A DNA stretch of 28,514 nt from a virus, in IMG/VR virus record IMGVR_UViG_3300017714_000112, positions 1-28,514 of that record. One strand, given 5' to 3'. Under the pieces are notes generated by a model, which did not search any database, was not told the DNA's origin, and was given only the letters and a program-made list of their open reading frames with translations. This document shows positions 8,901 through 17,023 of this stretch, piece by piece. A program made the position numbers and the translations under genes. How positions within the stretch are numbered: the stretch's first letter is position 1; each line of letters starts with the position of its first letter.

Positions 8901-11611
8901 CAATATACACAGATAGTAATTTAACAACTGTATTCCAGGGAGCTAATAGATACTTTAGATTCCAAAGTGGTAGTGACAATGCTGTTTGGTCAGTAAGTAA
9001 TGCAGGTTCACCATCAGTACAGGGTCAAGATTGTTCAGGATCAATTTATCAATTCTTTGGTACTCCTCAACAAAACTTAAACGTTGATCCTTGTTCTAAA
9101 CCATTAACTCAAACATATTATACTAGAGACTTTAGTGCAGTAAATGATATTACATCAGGAGATAGAATTTATATTAATGCTACATTAACAACAGAATTAT
9201 TTGATAACCATTTATATGCTATATCTGATATTTCAGCTAGTGATTCTTACATTAGTACTGGTAGTTCATTTAAATACAATTTAATTGGAGGTGCTAATAA
9301 TATTAGTACTTGTGTATATGCTACACCAACCCCAACACCAACAATACCTCTAAATGTAACTAGTGCTTCAATAGACGCTGGTTCAGTAATAGGAGGTGAA
9401 GGATGTTTCAATCCTCCAACAGGAAGTGTATTCTTAAGAGATGATTTAGCTACTTTATTACAAAATAATACAGGAGTTGCTTATACAGACATACAAACTC
9501 AGATACCTTATCAAGGAAGTAGTGGTAGATACATGATACATCAATCAGCTTCTATAGATTCTCAAGGAAATGCTTATTCGGAATCAAGAGCTATTGTAAT
9601 TATTAACGGAACTGGTGTAATTTCACTATATCAAACATGTGGAACTGAAGTATATCAATTCTCTGCTAGTAGAACAAGTAATTTAAGTTTAGATCCTTGT
9701 GCTCAACCACAAAACTACACAGTTTATTCTGATACTATTAGTTCTTCAGCTCAATTAACTACAGGAACTAGATTATATGCTAATTCTGACTTAAATGTTG
9801 AATTACAAGATAATACTAACTTTGTAATCTCAGATATTTCTGGATCTACTGGATATGCTGTAACAGGTAGTAGCTTTAGATACTTATTAATTAATGGAGC
9901 ACAAAGTGTTAGCACTTGTATACCTGCAACACCAACACCTACTCCAACTTTACCACCAGCATTGTATAGTTCCAGTATTTCACAAGGATATACATTTGGA
10001 TTTGGATGTTTTGTACCATTAACAGGATCAGTTTACCACAGTAAACCATTAGAAGATATAGCAGTAGATGAATCAGGATGTTTCTACAGTGATCCTTACT
10101 TACAGAATGGATTCCAAGGTGGTAATCTTAACTTTGCAATATTCCAAAGTGGTTCAACAATAGATTCTGGTTCAGGAACTGATACTTACGGTACAGCTAG
10201 AATAACTACTGCAATAAGTAATACAGGATGTATAACAGTCTTTAGAGAAAACTGTGGATCAGGTAGTGCATTCCAATTATTTAGTAGTGTAGGTAGTTCA
10301 GCTACTAATACAGATCAATGTTCTGCTGAAGTAGGAGAAATAAATACAGTAAGGTATACTACAGCCTTTACCGATGTAGCAAATGCACAGGATGGTGATA
10401 AGATTTATGTTGATGCAGCACTTACACAACAATTAGCAGACTCAACTAAATATGCAATATCGAATGACTATAAATGTTACGGTTACGAGACAGGATCATT
10501 CTCAAGAAGAATATCTTATAGCTTAATTACAGGTGGAACTGGGGGATTAACATTAAGAGGAGATGATTCAGGATCTTGTGCTGCAGTACCTAATACACAA
10601 GGATATAGTGCTTACGTAGGAGACGAGACTAGATTTATTAACAGTTCATTTAGTTGTGGAGATACAATATTCAACTCAGGATGGCAACAATATTATATAA
10701 GTGGACCAACTAGAGCAATGGATATACAGAATGGTGATAGAGTTTACTTAGATGTATCAGGATCTAATGAATATACAGGAAGTTACTTAGCATTATCAAC
10801 AGTAAATCCAGATTTCGAAGGACCATTTATGTCAGGTCAACCATTTGAAGTAATAATGGACTATACAGCAGGTGTTGGTATATCAAATATACAGATATGT
10901 AACAATTGTCCAATAACTCCTACTCCAACTGCTACACCAGGTGGTCCAACACCAACTCCGACTCCTAGTCCGACACCTATACCACCTACACCTACACCAA
11001 GTAGTACACCTACGCCTACTCCAACACCAACAGATACGGTTTATGCGTTAAATAAAACTACTGCTCAAACAATTATAGGTATAGTATGTGGAGCAACAGC
11101 TACAGATGGAGACTTCTATACAACTAGAACTAGGGGATTAAATATTCAGAATGGAGATATAATGTATGCTGATGCTAATCTTACAACACCATTTAATGGA
11201 GGAAATGATTATTATGGAGTAGGTACAGCAAATGATACTACACCAGAAAGAGAAATAAGAGTAGATCAAAACGGTAACGTTACTTATGCTGCGACTTGTA
11301 TAACTCCAACAGCAACACCTACACCTAGTCCTACTCCTTCAGCAGTACAAATTTATAGAGGGAATACTTCTCATGGAAACGTAAGTAATGCATGTGCAGA
11401 TACAGGATTAAATGTAGTATACTCTACAGCAGATGTACCACAGCTACAAGCTAACGATTATATTTATACTAATTCAAGCTTAAGTACACCATTTAACGGA
11501 GGAGGTCAATATTGGTCACTAGAAGAAGGTGGAGGTACTTCACCATTTGTTAGGAAAGCAGCATTGATAGCATCAGATGGTAGAATACAACTATTAACAA
11601 ATTGTCCATAA
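5987..11611 (+). CDS. giant tail hub/fibre protein with Thr/Pro linkers and repeated Cys-bounded modules
   Basis: This 1874-residue protein is the largest in the window. Residues 1 to about 770 resemble tail-hub/baseplate proteins of Bacteroidota phages. The start has NIPLRIDISAVENQDIG and QQFDLPGTKENNTFF, and later come LDILKGLVNKFNLVL and a DWTEKY segment. From about residue 773 the protein changes character: Thr/Pro linkers alternate with roughly 100-residue beta-type modules. Most modules contain a GDxIYxDxxLxxxFxG-like motif and end near a cysteine; I count about ten. The long C-terminal part probably projects from the tail tip as a receptor-binding or adhesive arm. Start ATG follows TAAA of the previous gene; the end overlaps the next gene by one base. 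No enzymatic motif was recognised. Confidence 0.7.
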   Translation: MADVIVRVIHDGTTYDLDIDNNIPLRIDISAVENQDIGSFFGVGSQQFDLPGTKENNTFFKHAYNVGTNGVPAFYNSITGYIILNGETVLDGQFQLLEVIADDMGFVTYKCRITDQVVTFNDALGSKLIASGSWDYLNHTLDYANITGSWNDELLSGSVYYPLAFYGFEDPENIQLPWFAFRESGSSAGNYLDNSLTPLQAQQLVPAVKVKDTLDVIFDQVGFRYTGSFVSGSDFDDLYILPKAQEGLGIVGEPGQVATCDAGQLNNQTIVTPAQGNTNIDLLELDQVTSDPTNAFNTTDHYYQIAGIGDHTFEGQITFFNPVSFFNSTVEVTLTLMQGSRSGGVVTGTNRSSQTRTLTAADGFVAISLSVGAQFYASSTNEVFLSVSYKYVSGNTPPNLTLFGFSSDFKCTQAPQATVGATVNMGRQFGGNTKSLDILKGLVNKFNLVLSPVKGQERIISIDSFDNWMRSGAIKDWTEKYNTATRIAINHTVDEQPKEIILTDKEDNDRFSKVAKETDPYRQYGSLRLIADNNVSLGKKTIGDYFAPTIPGGPFATDATGTGTGGNGSLQIDTSTNFIFPHLYKLESSQVKSYAFKPRLGYKVNGTLPTTANGTGIYVGPAGGGVSNLFTGSYATIANISNAPALNTSKNLNYNTTYAPFSNTNNLTGGTNAYDDYWATYIESLYWEDSVKVTMDLQFTQNEYYNINLNDRVFIKDTFYRINLIQGFNLSDDDIATVELIKLYPAYFEGLDFTGCTFTVTATTSSLDCDLNTPTPTPTFVPTPVGPTPTPSPTPTATPIQTSTPTATAGPTPTPSATPAPTATLPAGVNEYRFTSAHLNLGDACVDDTDAYIAYSSLGAIETITTASLFYEDTALTQLWDQGGNNLYYGINEAPLSGSPYIAGLLNTGQFTNLSICPTPTATPNATPTPTPLVAFPISASENSLTSNLCTAPLTQSLFTNKIIPNWPTGATIYTDSNLTTVFQGANRYFRFQSGSDNAVWSVSNAGSPSVQGQDCSGSIYQFFGTPQQNLNVDPCSKPLTQTYYTRDFSAVNDITSGDRIYINATLTTELFDNHLYAISDISASDSYISTGSSFKYNLIGGANNISTCVYATPTPTPTIPLNVTSASIDAGSVIGGEGCFNPPTGSVFLRDDLATLLQNNTGVAYTDIQTQIPYQGSSGRYMIHQSASIDSQGNAYSESRAIVIINGTGVISLYQTCGTEVYQFSASRTSNLSLDPCAQPQNYTVYSDTISSSAQLTTGTRLYANSDLNVELQDNTNFVISDISGSTGYAVTGSSFRYLLINGAQSVSTCIPATPTPTPTLPPALYSSSISQGYTFGFGCFVPLTGSVYHSKPLEDIAVDESGCFYSDPYLQNGFQGGNLNFAIFQSGSTIDSGSGTDTYGTARITTAISNTGCITVFRENCGSGSAFQLFSSVGSSATNTDQCSAEVGEINTVRYTTAFTDVANAQDGDKIYVDAALTQQLADSTKYAISNDYKCYGYETGSFSRRISYSLITGGTGGLTLRGDDSGSCAAVPNTQGYSAYVGDETRFINSSFSCGDTIFNSGWQQYYISGPTRAMDIQNGDRVYLDVSGSNEYTGSYLALSTVNPDFEGPFMSGQPFEVIMDYTAGVGISNIQICNNCPITPTPTATPGGPTPTPTPSPTPIPPTPTPSSTPTPTPTPTDTVYALNKTTAQTIIGIVCGATATDGDFYTTRTRGLNIQNGDIMYADANLTTPFNGGNDYYGVGTANDTTPEREIRVDQNGNVTYAATCITPTATPTPSPTPSAVQIYRGNTSHGNVSNACADTGLNVVYSTADVPQLQANDYIYTNSSLSTPFNGGGQYWSLEEGGGTSPFVRKAALIASDGRIQLLTNCP
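8303..8464 (+). repeat. Thr/Pro-rich mucin-like linker 2
   Basis: About 54 codons (residues 773-826 of the giant tail protein) rich in TPTP/TATP units. They separate the hub-like N-terminal region from the Cys-bounded modules. Confidence 0.88.
8738..8782 (+). repeat. short Thr/Pro linker between modules
   Basis: Fifteen codons reading PTPTATPNATPTPTP directly after a module-ending Cys. Confidence 0.8.
9320..9349 (+). repeat. short Thr/Pro linker between modules
   Basis: Ten codons reading ATPTPTPTIP, again just after a module-ending Cys. It is nearly identical in protein sequence to the linker at 9923. Confidence 0.75.
9923..9958 (+). repeat. short Thr/Pro linker between modules
   Basis: About twelve codons reading PATPTPTPTLPP after a module-ending Cys. 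It pairs with the linker at 9320, marking a duplicated two-module unit of about 600 bases. Confidence 0.75.
10910..11035 (+). repeat. Thr/Pro-rich mucin-like linker 3
   Basis: About 42 codons of PTPT/PSPT repeats with one Gly-Gly break. They follow CNNC and precede the last two modules of the giant tail protein. Confidence 0.88.
11300..11343 (+). repeat. short Thr/Pro linker before the final module
   Basis: About fifteen codons reading TPTATPTPSPTPSA, placed between a module-ending Cys and the last module. Confidence 0.75.
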
Positions 11612-12399
11612 TGGCAGGATCAGTAACATTACAATTAACAACAGGATCATCAGAAGTAGGTAACTTTACTATCTACTGTGAGAGTGCTGATCCAGGAAAT
11701 GAAATAGCTCAGAACGTATCTTCTGCTAGTTTAGCAGCTGGGTATTGTACTGATGAGATATGTACTCAGTATGTTATAAAATCTAATACTAACGAATGTC
11801 AAACTCAATTAGTAGTATATAAAGATGGTCCTCCGCCTACACCTACACCAGTACCAGGAGTTACTCCTACACCTACACCAATTGTTAACCCAACACTAAG
11901 TAATGGTTGGAGATTCCAGGCAGGTACCTTTTTTAATGCAACGGATGGATTCCATAGAGGTACTTTATTTGGTTGTCCTTCAGTATTTGGATTTGGTACA
12001 CCGGTTACTCCTACTACAACTCAAATAAGTTTACCGGGTACTAACTGTTACACTGGAAGTGCTCCTTATTTCTTCCCAATAGATAAAGGATATGGTATAG
12101 GAGGAGTTGGTAATGCTTCACAGTATGCTTTAACACAGTTTACATATGATAGGACTGGAGGAACAGTATCAGCAGGAATTATAAACGGAAATGGATTTGG
12201 TAATCCAGGAAGCGTTAGTCTATCTGGTTTAATTCAAGGTAGTGACGGTAGTAGTGGTACTTGGTCAGGTACTTTTACTCCAGGAGAAACTTACACTGAT
12301 GCAAATGGAGTAGCTTATACACCAGAGAGTACTGGCCCTGTAGTAATGACTGGAATAAGTACGCTAACACCTAACGTAACATATAATATTACAACATAA
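11611..12399 (+). CDS. secreted-style two-domain virion display protein with Thr/Pro linker
   Basis: The ATG at 11611 overlaps the stop of the giant tail gene (TAATG), so I prefer it to an upstream in-frame TTG; this gives 262 residues. Residues 1 to about 72 form a small Cys-containing beta domain (VTLQLTTGSSEVGNFTIYC, two later Cys pairs). A short PPPTPTPVPG...TPTPTP linker follows. A Gly/Ser/Thr-rich C-terminal domain (from about residue 95, with LFGC and GTNC cysteines) completes the protein. No known enzyme motif is visible. It shares the linker style of the two preceding large tail proteins and probably sits with them on the virion surface. Function is otherwise unknown. Confidence 0.6.
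   Translation: MAGSVTLQLTTGSSEVGNFTIYCESADPGNEIAQNVSSASLAAGYCTDEICTQYVIKSNTNECQTQLVVYKDGPPPTPTPVPGVTPTPTPIVNPTLSNGWRFQAGTFFNATDGFHRGTLFGCPSVFGFGTPVTPTTTQISLPGTNCYTGSAPYFFPIDKGYGIGGVGNASQYALTQFTYDRTGGTVSAGIINGNGFGNPGSVSLSGLIQGSDGSSGTWSGTFTPGETYTDANGVAYTPESTGPVVMTGISTLTPNVTYNITT
11830..11893 (+). repeat. Thr/Pro-rich linker 4
   Basis: About 21 codons of PTPTP repeats interrupted by VPGV. They join the two domains of the 262-residue display protein. Confidence 0.8.
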
Positions 12400-12512
12400 T
12401 GAAAGTAAAAGAATTACCAATAGATGAAATGAAAAGAGTAGTTGAGTTACTTCAAGAGGCTGGGGTACCAATGAGGGATATACCTGACATGGAATTACCT
12501 GACCAGGAATAA
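12399..12512 (+). CDS. 37-residue hypothetical protein
   Basis: A short ORF begins with an ATG overlapping the previous stop (TAATG) and ends with TAA at 12510-12512, just before the tape measure gene. The product starts MKVKELPIDEMKRVVELLQE and ends in an acidic tail. It looks like a small amphipathic helix followed by a disordered acidic end. The coupled start and full use of the space between two structural genes support it being translated. Homology is not recognisable and no function is proposed. Confidence 0.55.
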   Translation: MKVKELPIDEMKRVVELLQEAGVPMRDIPDMELPDQE

Positions 12513-12533
12513 AATTTAACTTTATTTATATAC

Positions 12534-14129
12534 ATGGCTACAAAAACTTATAAAGTCGAAATCGATGTCGAATCGAAAACGCTCGGACAACTCGAAGATG
12601 AGTTAGCTCAGATTAATGAGGAGTTAAGGGATGTCGATAGAAATAGTGAAGCCTTTAAGAATTTATCTAAAGAAGCTCAAGCTCTTAATAAAGAGATAGA
12701 GAAAACTAATAATGAGATAGAGGGTTTAAAGCTAGAGGATAAACTTATGGCTGCTGATGGAGCAGCTAGAGTATTTGGTGGTTCCTTAGCTACAGTAGTC
12801 GGTACTTTAGGAGTATTAGGAGTAGAATCAGAAGCTTTTGGAGAATTTGAAAAGAAAGCAGCATCTGCCATTGCAGTAGGTTTAGGAGTTAAAGATGTCG
12901 CAGAAGGATTTGGTAACCTTTCTTTAGTAATGAAGAAGAGTGGTATTGCTGCTAAATTATTTGGTAGTACAACATCTAAAGCTTTAATTGCTACAGGTAT
13001 TGGTGCATTTATAGTAGCATTAGGTACCGTTATAGCTTATTGGGACGATATAACAGCAGGAGCTAAGAAATTTGCTAACTCAGTACCTTTCATAGGTCAG
13101 GCAATAGAAGGAATAAAGAATCTTTTTGGAGATTTAATGGATGCTGCTAGACCAGTACTAGAGTTCTTAGGTATTTTACCAGATGCAGCAGAAAGAGCTC
13201 AAATGGCTATAGTAGAAACTACAGACTTAGCTATACAAGAATTACAAAGAGAATTAGCTATAGCACAGGCAGCAGGAGAAGATGCTAAAGAAATATTTAG
13301 GATTAGACAGGAGTTAATTGAAACTGAATTAACAAACTTAAAAGCTGCTAATGCTGAAAAAGAAGAAATATACAAAAAAGAAACAGAACTATTAGCTTTA
13401 CAGGCAGCTGAACAAAAGAGAATAAGAGAAGGAATGTCTGATGTAGTTATAAGAGAGAAAGTAACTACAGTAAATACTCTTAAGGCTAAAGGACTAGAAG
13501 AAATAGAAGTTGCAGGTCTTACTGCTCAAACTGTAGAAATAATAAACCATCAGAAAGTAGCAGATGAAGCTGCTTATACATTAGCGGTTATTGACAATCA
13601 AATGAAGTTAGATGCTGCTAAAAGACAAGGTTTAGATAATCTTATAGCTATAGTAGGAGCTGAAAGTAAGGTAGGTAGAGCTGCTCTAATAGCAAAACAA
13701 GTATTAGCTGCTAAGGAATTGTTTATGGAGGCTAAAAAGACAATTACTTTTGCAACATTAAAAGCTTCAGAAGCTACAGTAGCAACAGCTACAGGTGCAG
13801 CTAAAACAGCAGCAGTTGGATTTCCAGCAAATATTCCATTACTTATAGCTTATGCAGTTCAAGCAGCAGGAATCATCGCAGCAGTAGTCTCAGCTGTTAG
13901 AGGAGCTAAAAAAGCTAGTAAAGGAGTAGGAGGAGATGTCCCAATGCCTTCTATGTCTTCAGCAGGGTTAGGAGCAGGAGGTCCTGCAGCTGCACCGACA
14001 CCACAACAAGCACCAGTACAAGAAATATGTCCAGAACCAACAATTAAAGCTTATGTACTCTCAGGAGATGCTAGAAATGCTCAAGAGGCAGATGCTAAAT
14101 TAAACAACAGAAGAACGTTGGGAGGATAA
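12534..14129 (+). CDS. tail tape measure protein
   Basis: The tape measure sets tail length and is ejected with the DNA. The 531-residue product begins with a long coiled coil (about residues 14-66, rich in LEDELAQINEEL-type heptads). An Ala/Gly-rich hydrophobic region follows, including a likely membrane segment at about 150-170 (ALIATGIGAFIVALGTVIAYW). A second charged helical region (about 220-310) and a hydrophobic Ala-rich stretch near residue 430 come next, with an Ala/Pro-rich tail. This architecture is typical of tape measures. It is short; at about 1.5 angstroms per residue it would suit a tail of roughly 80 nm. The start lies 3 bases after a TATTTATA element. The gene directly precedes the head protease, an unusual neighbour. 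Confidence 0.8.
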   Translation: MATKTYKVEIDVESKTLGQLEDELAQINEELRDVDRNSEAFKNLSKEAQALNKEIEKTNNEIEGLKLEDKLMAADGAARVFGGSLATVVGTLGVLGVESEAFGEFEKKAASAIAVGLGVKDVAEGFGNLSLVMKKSGIAAKLFGSTTSKALIATGIGAFIVALGTVIAYWDDITAGAKKFANSVPFIGQAIEGIKNLFGDLMDAARPVLEFLGILPDAAERAQMAIVETTDLAIQELQRELAIAQAAGEDAKEIFRIRQELIETELTNLKAANAEKEEIYKKETELLALQAAEQKRIREGMSDVVIREKVTTVNTLKAKGLEEIEVAGLTAQTVEIINHQKVADEAAYTLAVIDNQMKLDAAKRQGLDNLIAIVGAESKVGRAALIAKQVLAAKELFMEAKKTITFATLKASEATVATATGAAKTAAVGFPANIPLLIAYAVQAAGIIAAVVSAVRGAKKASKGVGGDVPMPSMSSAGLGAGGPAAAPTPQQAPVQEICPEPTIKAYVLSGDARNAQEADAKLNNRRTLGG

Positions 14130-14144
14130 AACCTATTTATATTT

Positions 14145-15368
14145 ATGAAGATTTTCGAATTACTTATTGACGAACTAGATAAACTAACAGGAGTAGATGC
14201 AGTAGCATTGGTAGAAGAACCAGCTATGGAAGCAGACTTCTATGCATTTAATAATAAAGAAATAGAAGATTTTGTTATTAAACAAATAATAGAAAAAGAG
14301 CTATTTGTAGAAAGAATGCCTGGTGAAGGTAGAGATGAGTATATTGGTAGATGTATTCCAGTACTTAAAAAAGAAGGATACGACGAAGATCAGGCAGCAG
14401 CTATATGTTATGATGCCTTAAAAAAAAACTTTGAGTCAATAATAGATGATGGTAAACCCCTATTCGATACTATAGAAGAAGCTGAAAAAGTAGCTTTACA
14501 GTTAGGATGTGAGGGACATCATGAACATGAGATAGACGGAAAAGTATGGTATATGCCCTGTAAAGAGCATTCTGACTTAACCGATGATCTACTAGAGCAA
14601 TATCAATTTGAATCCTTTACTGATTACCCTGAATCTGCAACAAATGCTGCCAAAAGAGCTCTTGAATGGAAAGACGAACATCCAGATAACGACTGTGGTA
14701 CAAGAGTTGGATGGGCAAGAGCTAACCAGCTTGCTAACAAACGAGCAATATCAGAAGAGACTATTGCTAGAATGGCTTCATTTGCTAGACATTTACAACA
14801 TGAAGACGTTCCTTACTCAGAAGGGTGTGGTGGACTAATGGTAGATGCTTGGGGTGGTAGAGCAGGTATAGAATGGGCTAAGAATAAGTTAGAGTCTATT
14901 AGAGAAGAGAACAGTGCAGAGACATTTGCTAAACACGGGAGTAACGCGAAATATACCTTTGCTTTAGATAAAGAACAACAGATGGTTGTAGGTCCTTTAA
15001 TGATTCCAGATAAATTAATTTTTAGACTAGATGAACAAGGAGAACCTTACTATGTATTCTTTAGTCAAGATACAATAAAACAAATAGCTCAAAAGATGAT
15101 GAAAGATAAACATATCGATTCAGTAAATCTAGAGCATAACCCAGACAATACTGTAGATGGATATATGGTTTCTACTTGGATAGTAGAAGATGAAATGAAA
15201 GACAAACAACAAGTATATGGATTTAATTATCCAGCAGGTACTTGGTTTGGTCAATATAAGATCGAAGATATGTCTGTTTGGGAAAAAGTTAAAGCAGGAG
15301 AGATCAAAGGATTCTCCGTAGAAGGCTTCTTTGCCGATAAGTTTGTTCAAGCTAAGAAACAACATTAA
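14145..15368 (+). CDS. XkdF-type head maturation protease with extra central domain
   Basis: This protease should process the scaffold and possibly the capsid protein during head maturation. The N-terminus carries the signature VDAVALVEEPAMEADF (residues 17-32) of XkdF-like phage proteases. A short helical motif follows (GRDEYIGRCIPVLKKEGY...AAAICY). Residues about 161-255 form a second conserved unit (YPESATNAAKRALEW, GWARANQL, GCGGLMVDAWGG). I know this unit from other phage head proteases but cannot give it a function. The C-terminal protease region (about 283-400) contains NLEHN (His331) and KGFSVEG (Ser391), candidate catalytic residues. The start follows a TATTTATA element. The expected substrate, the scaffold gene, lies beyond the inserted glycosyltransferase cassette. 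Confidence 0.85.
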   Translation: MKIFELLIDELDKLTGVDAVALVEEPAMEADFYAFNNKEIEDFVIKQIIEKELFVERMPGEGRDEYIGRCIPVLKKEGYDEDQAAAICYDALKKNFESIIDDGKPLFDTIEEAEKVALQLGCEGHHEHEIDGKVWYMPCKEHSDLTDDLLEQYQFESFTDYPESATNAAKRALEWKDEHPDNDCGTRVGWARANQLANKRAISEETIARMASFARHLQHEDVPYSEGCGGLMVDAWGGRAGIEWAKNKLESIREENSAETFAKHGSNAKYTFALDKEQQMVVGPLMIPDKLIFRLDEQGEPYYVFFSQDTIKQIAQKMMKDKHIDSVNLEHNPDNTVDGYMVSTWIVEDEMKDKQQVYGFNYPAGTWFGQYKIEDMSVWEKVKAGEIKGFSVEGFFADKFVQAKKQH

Positions 15369-15393
15369 TATATATTTATATACTTATATATAA

Positions 15394-15425
15394 AGAGAAA
15401 CCCCGGTGTTTCAATTCGGGGTCTC
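15394..15425. terminator. stem-loop at convergent gene junction
   Basis: GAGA, then CCCCG (15401-15405), an 11-base loop, then CGGGG (15417-15421) and TCTC form an imperfect GC-rich hairpin 3' of the protease gene. There is no good T-run on the plus strand; on the minus strand CTCTTTATATA follows. It probably stops or stabilises transcripts from one or both sides. Confidence 0.5.
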
Positions 15426-15437
15426 AGAACTATGTAT

Positions 15438-15478
15438 AAAAAAATAAAATAGTACGGGCTAAGAGTGCCCATTTGTAC
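15438..15478 (-). terminator. candidate terminator of the glycosyltransferase operon
   Basis: On the minus strand, GTAC...GGGC, a 7-base loop, then GCCC GTAC (15452-15478) is followed by a T-rich tract (complement of the A-run at 15439-15449). It lies about 30 bases beyond the last gene of the minus-strand cassette. Confidence 0.55.
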
Positions 15479-15506
15479 ATATACAATATAAGAACTTTAT
15501 TTTAAA

Positions 15507-16298
15507 CTACCAACTAAATAAAGGAAAATATTCTCTCCAATTAGACTTAATTAATTTATAGTTATCAGGAGATCTTAAATACGTTATATCAAACATCTTC
15601 TCATCACTACCAATATATTTATTTTTTAAACTATTATCAATAGTTATTTCCATTTCATCTATTAGAGAGTCTAAGGTATCGTTAGGTACAAAGAAACAAG
15701 TACCATGTATAAATCTCATTTGAGATAATGCATGTGATTCTATATTATGAATACTAATTTTTTCATGGTGAGAGAAAAATGTAGGTTTAGTTATATCTAT
15801 CTTTTTAGGATCTGGCCATTTCTTATGAGCATAACTTAGTATATCTTCTCTATAAGTACCAGCGTCTTTCCAAACATAAACATCTCCGTTAAAGAATTTA
15901 TTGTCTCTAGCATTTCTTAACCAATATAATTTATTAAACATAATAGTATTATATAAAGGTTTAGTCATTTCAGGTACATCAAAGTGTGCCTTATCTGTAA
16001 ATTCTTGTGTCTGCATTAGATTTTCTAGTCTCTTATAGAATAACTTATAAGCAGTTAGATCTTCTGTCTTCTGTACGATAATCTTAGTATTCTCCATTGT
16101 AGGATCATATACCTTTCTATTATCGTATATAGCTTTAAAAAATTTCTCTTCTGTATATATTACTATAGGATTATCTATAGAGAGAACATTTCTCATCCAA
16201 TGTAAATAAGTATGGTAAGACATTTTAAAGTTATCCCACTTATCTCTTTTTATATCAAATAACGATTGAACTATAACTGGTTTTATATCCATTCCCAA
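15507..16298 (-). CDS. HtrL/YibB (WlaTC)-like glycosyltransferase
   Basis: The 263-residue product opens with PVIVQSLFDIKRDKWDNF, followed by NPIVIYTEE. A later NKLYWLRNA...GDVYVWKDAG segment ends in Asp145. This order matches the HtrL/YibB family, predicted GT-A-type glycosyltransferases found in lipopolysaccharide and capsule loci; the acidic residue in VWKDAG probably takes the place of the DxD metal site. It is the last gene of a minus-strand operon and overlaps the upstream gene by 16 bases. No signal peptide or transmembrane segment is seen, so it should act in the cytoplasm on a nucleotide sugar. Acceptor unknown. Confidence 0.7.
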   Translation of the reverse strand: MGMDIKPVIVQSLFDIKRDKWDNFKMSYHTYLHWMRNVLSIDNPIVIYTEEKFFKAIYDNRKVYDPTMENTKIIVQKTEDLTAYKLFYKRLENLMQTQEFTDKAHFDVPEMTKPLYNTIMFNKLYWLRNARDNKFFNGDVYVWKDAGTYREDILSYAHKKWPDPKKIDITKPTFFSHHEKISIHNIESHALSQMRFIHGTCFFVPNDTLDSLIDEMEITIDNSLKNKYIGSDEKMFDITYLRSPDNYKLIKSNWREYFPLFSW

Positions 16299-17023
16299 TT
16301 TATTTTAGTATGTTTATGTAATACGTTTACTTTATCATTATCGAAATGTTTACTATTAGAGTTTTCGTCAAAAATAGTATCTAAAGTATAACCGTGATGG
16401 TTAAGTATAGTTGGTACAAATCCTTCTGAGTAACCATACATTCCAGACTTTAAATGTTTCATTAATAAGTTTAAAGATCTTTTACTAAACCTAACAATAG
16501 GAAAAAATGAACCAAATAGATTATTACAAGTTCTAGGTAACCTATCGTTATATCCTGGAAATCTCATAAACCATTGAGCACCAGAATAACTGTTTTCGTT
16601 AATTTTAGGTATATTTATCTGTTGACTTACTAATGGATGTTTAAAACAATACAGTGAAATAAAATCACTAGTATTATTCTCAAAACCTTTATAAAATAAA
16701 TCCCAATCGGCAACCGTCACATCATCGTCATAGAACCAATAGTAATCGTAACCTTTATTGTGAATATAGTAGTATAACATTCTAAAATGTGCATAAAACC
16801 AAATTACATTTCGGTTGCCGTAGGAATTATAATAGTGTTTAGGACTAACGCTATCAGTAAAGTTAAAGCTATTCCTAATATCTTGTTCTGTATACTGTAA
16901 ACCTTTTGGTAAAGAATGAGTTGTTACATCTGTTAGGTAATCAAACTCTATATTTTGTTTATCCCAATAGCTTTTATAAGCATTATATGTTGGTTTATAA
17001 GTACAAACTATATTCTTATGCAT
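16283..17023 (-). CDS. putative GT-A-fold glycosyltransferase with DDD motif
   Basis: The 246-residue product has a strand-loop YDYYWFYDDDVTVADW with Asp99-Asp100-Asp101, the pattern of the metal/nucleotide-sugar DxD site of GT-A glycosyltransferases. A preceding aromatic-rich helix (NVIWFYAHFRMLYYYIH) and a C-terminal His (LHKHTKINWEW) are also compatible with this fold. It is soluble, with no membrane segment. It overlaps both neighbours (8 and 16 bases), indicating tight co-translation with the other transferases. I cannot assign a CAZy family; the call rests on the DDD motif and context. Confidence 0.62.
   Translation of the reverse strand: MHKNIVCTYKPTYNAYKSYWDKQNIEFDYLTDVTTHSLPKGLQYTEQDIRNSFNFTDSVSPKHYYNSYGNRNVIWFYAHFRMLYYYIHNKGYDYYWFYDDDVTVADWDLFYKGFENNTSDFISLYCFKHPLVSQQINIPKINENSYSGAQWFMRFPGYNDRLPRTCNNLFGSFFPIVRFSKRSLNLLMKHLKSGMYGYSEGFVPTILNHHGYTLDTIFDENSNSKHFDNDKVNVLHKHTKINWEWI

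Noticed and set aside
14121-14125. GGAGG as a Shine-Dalgarno site for the protease gene.
   Set aside because: It is about 20 bases from the ATG and encodes the C-terminal Gly-Gly of the tape measure; no other gene here uses such a site.
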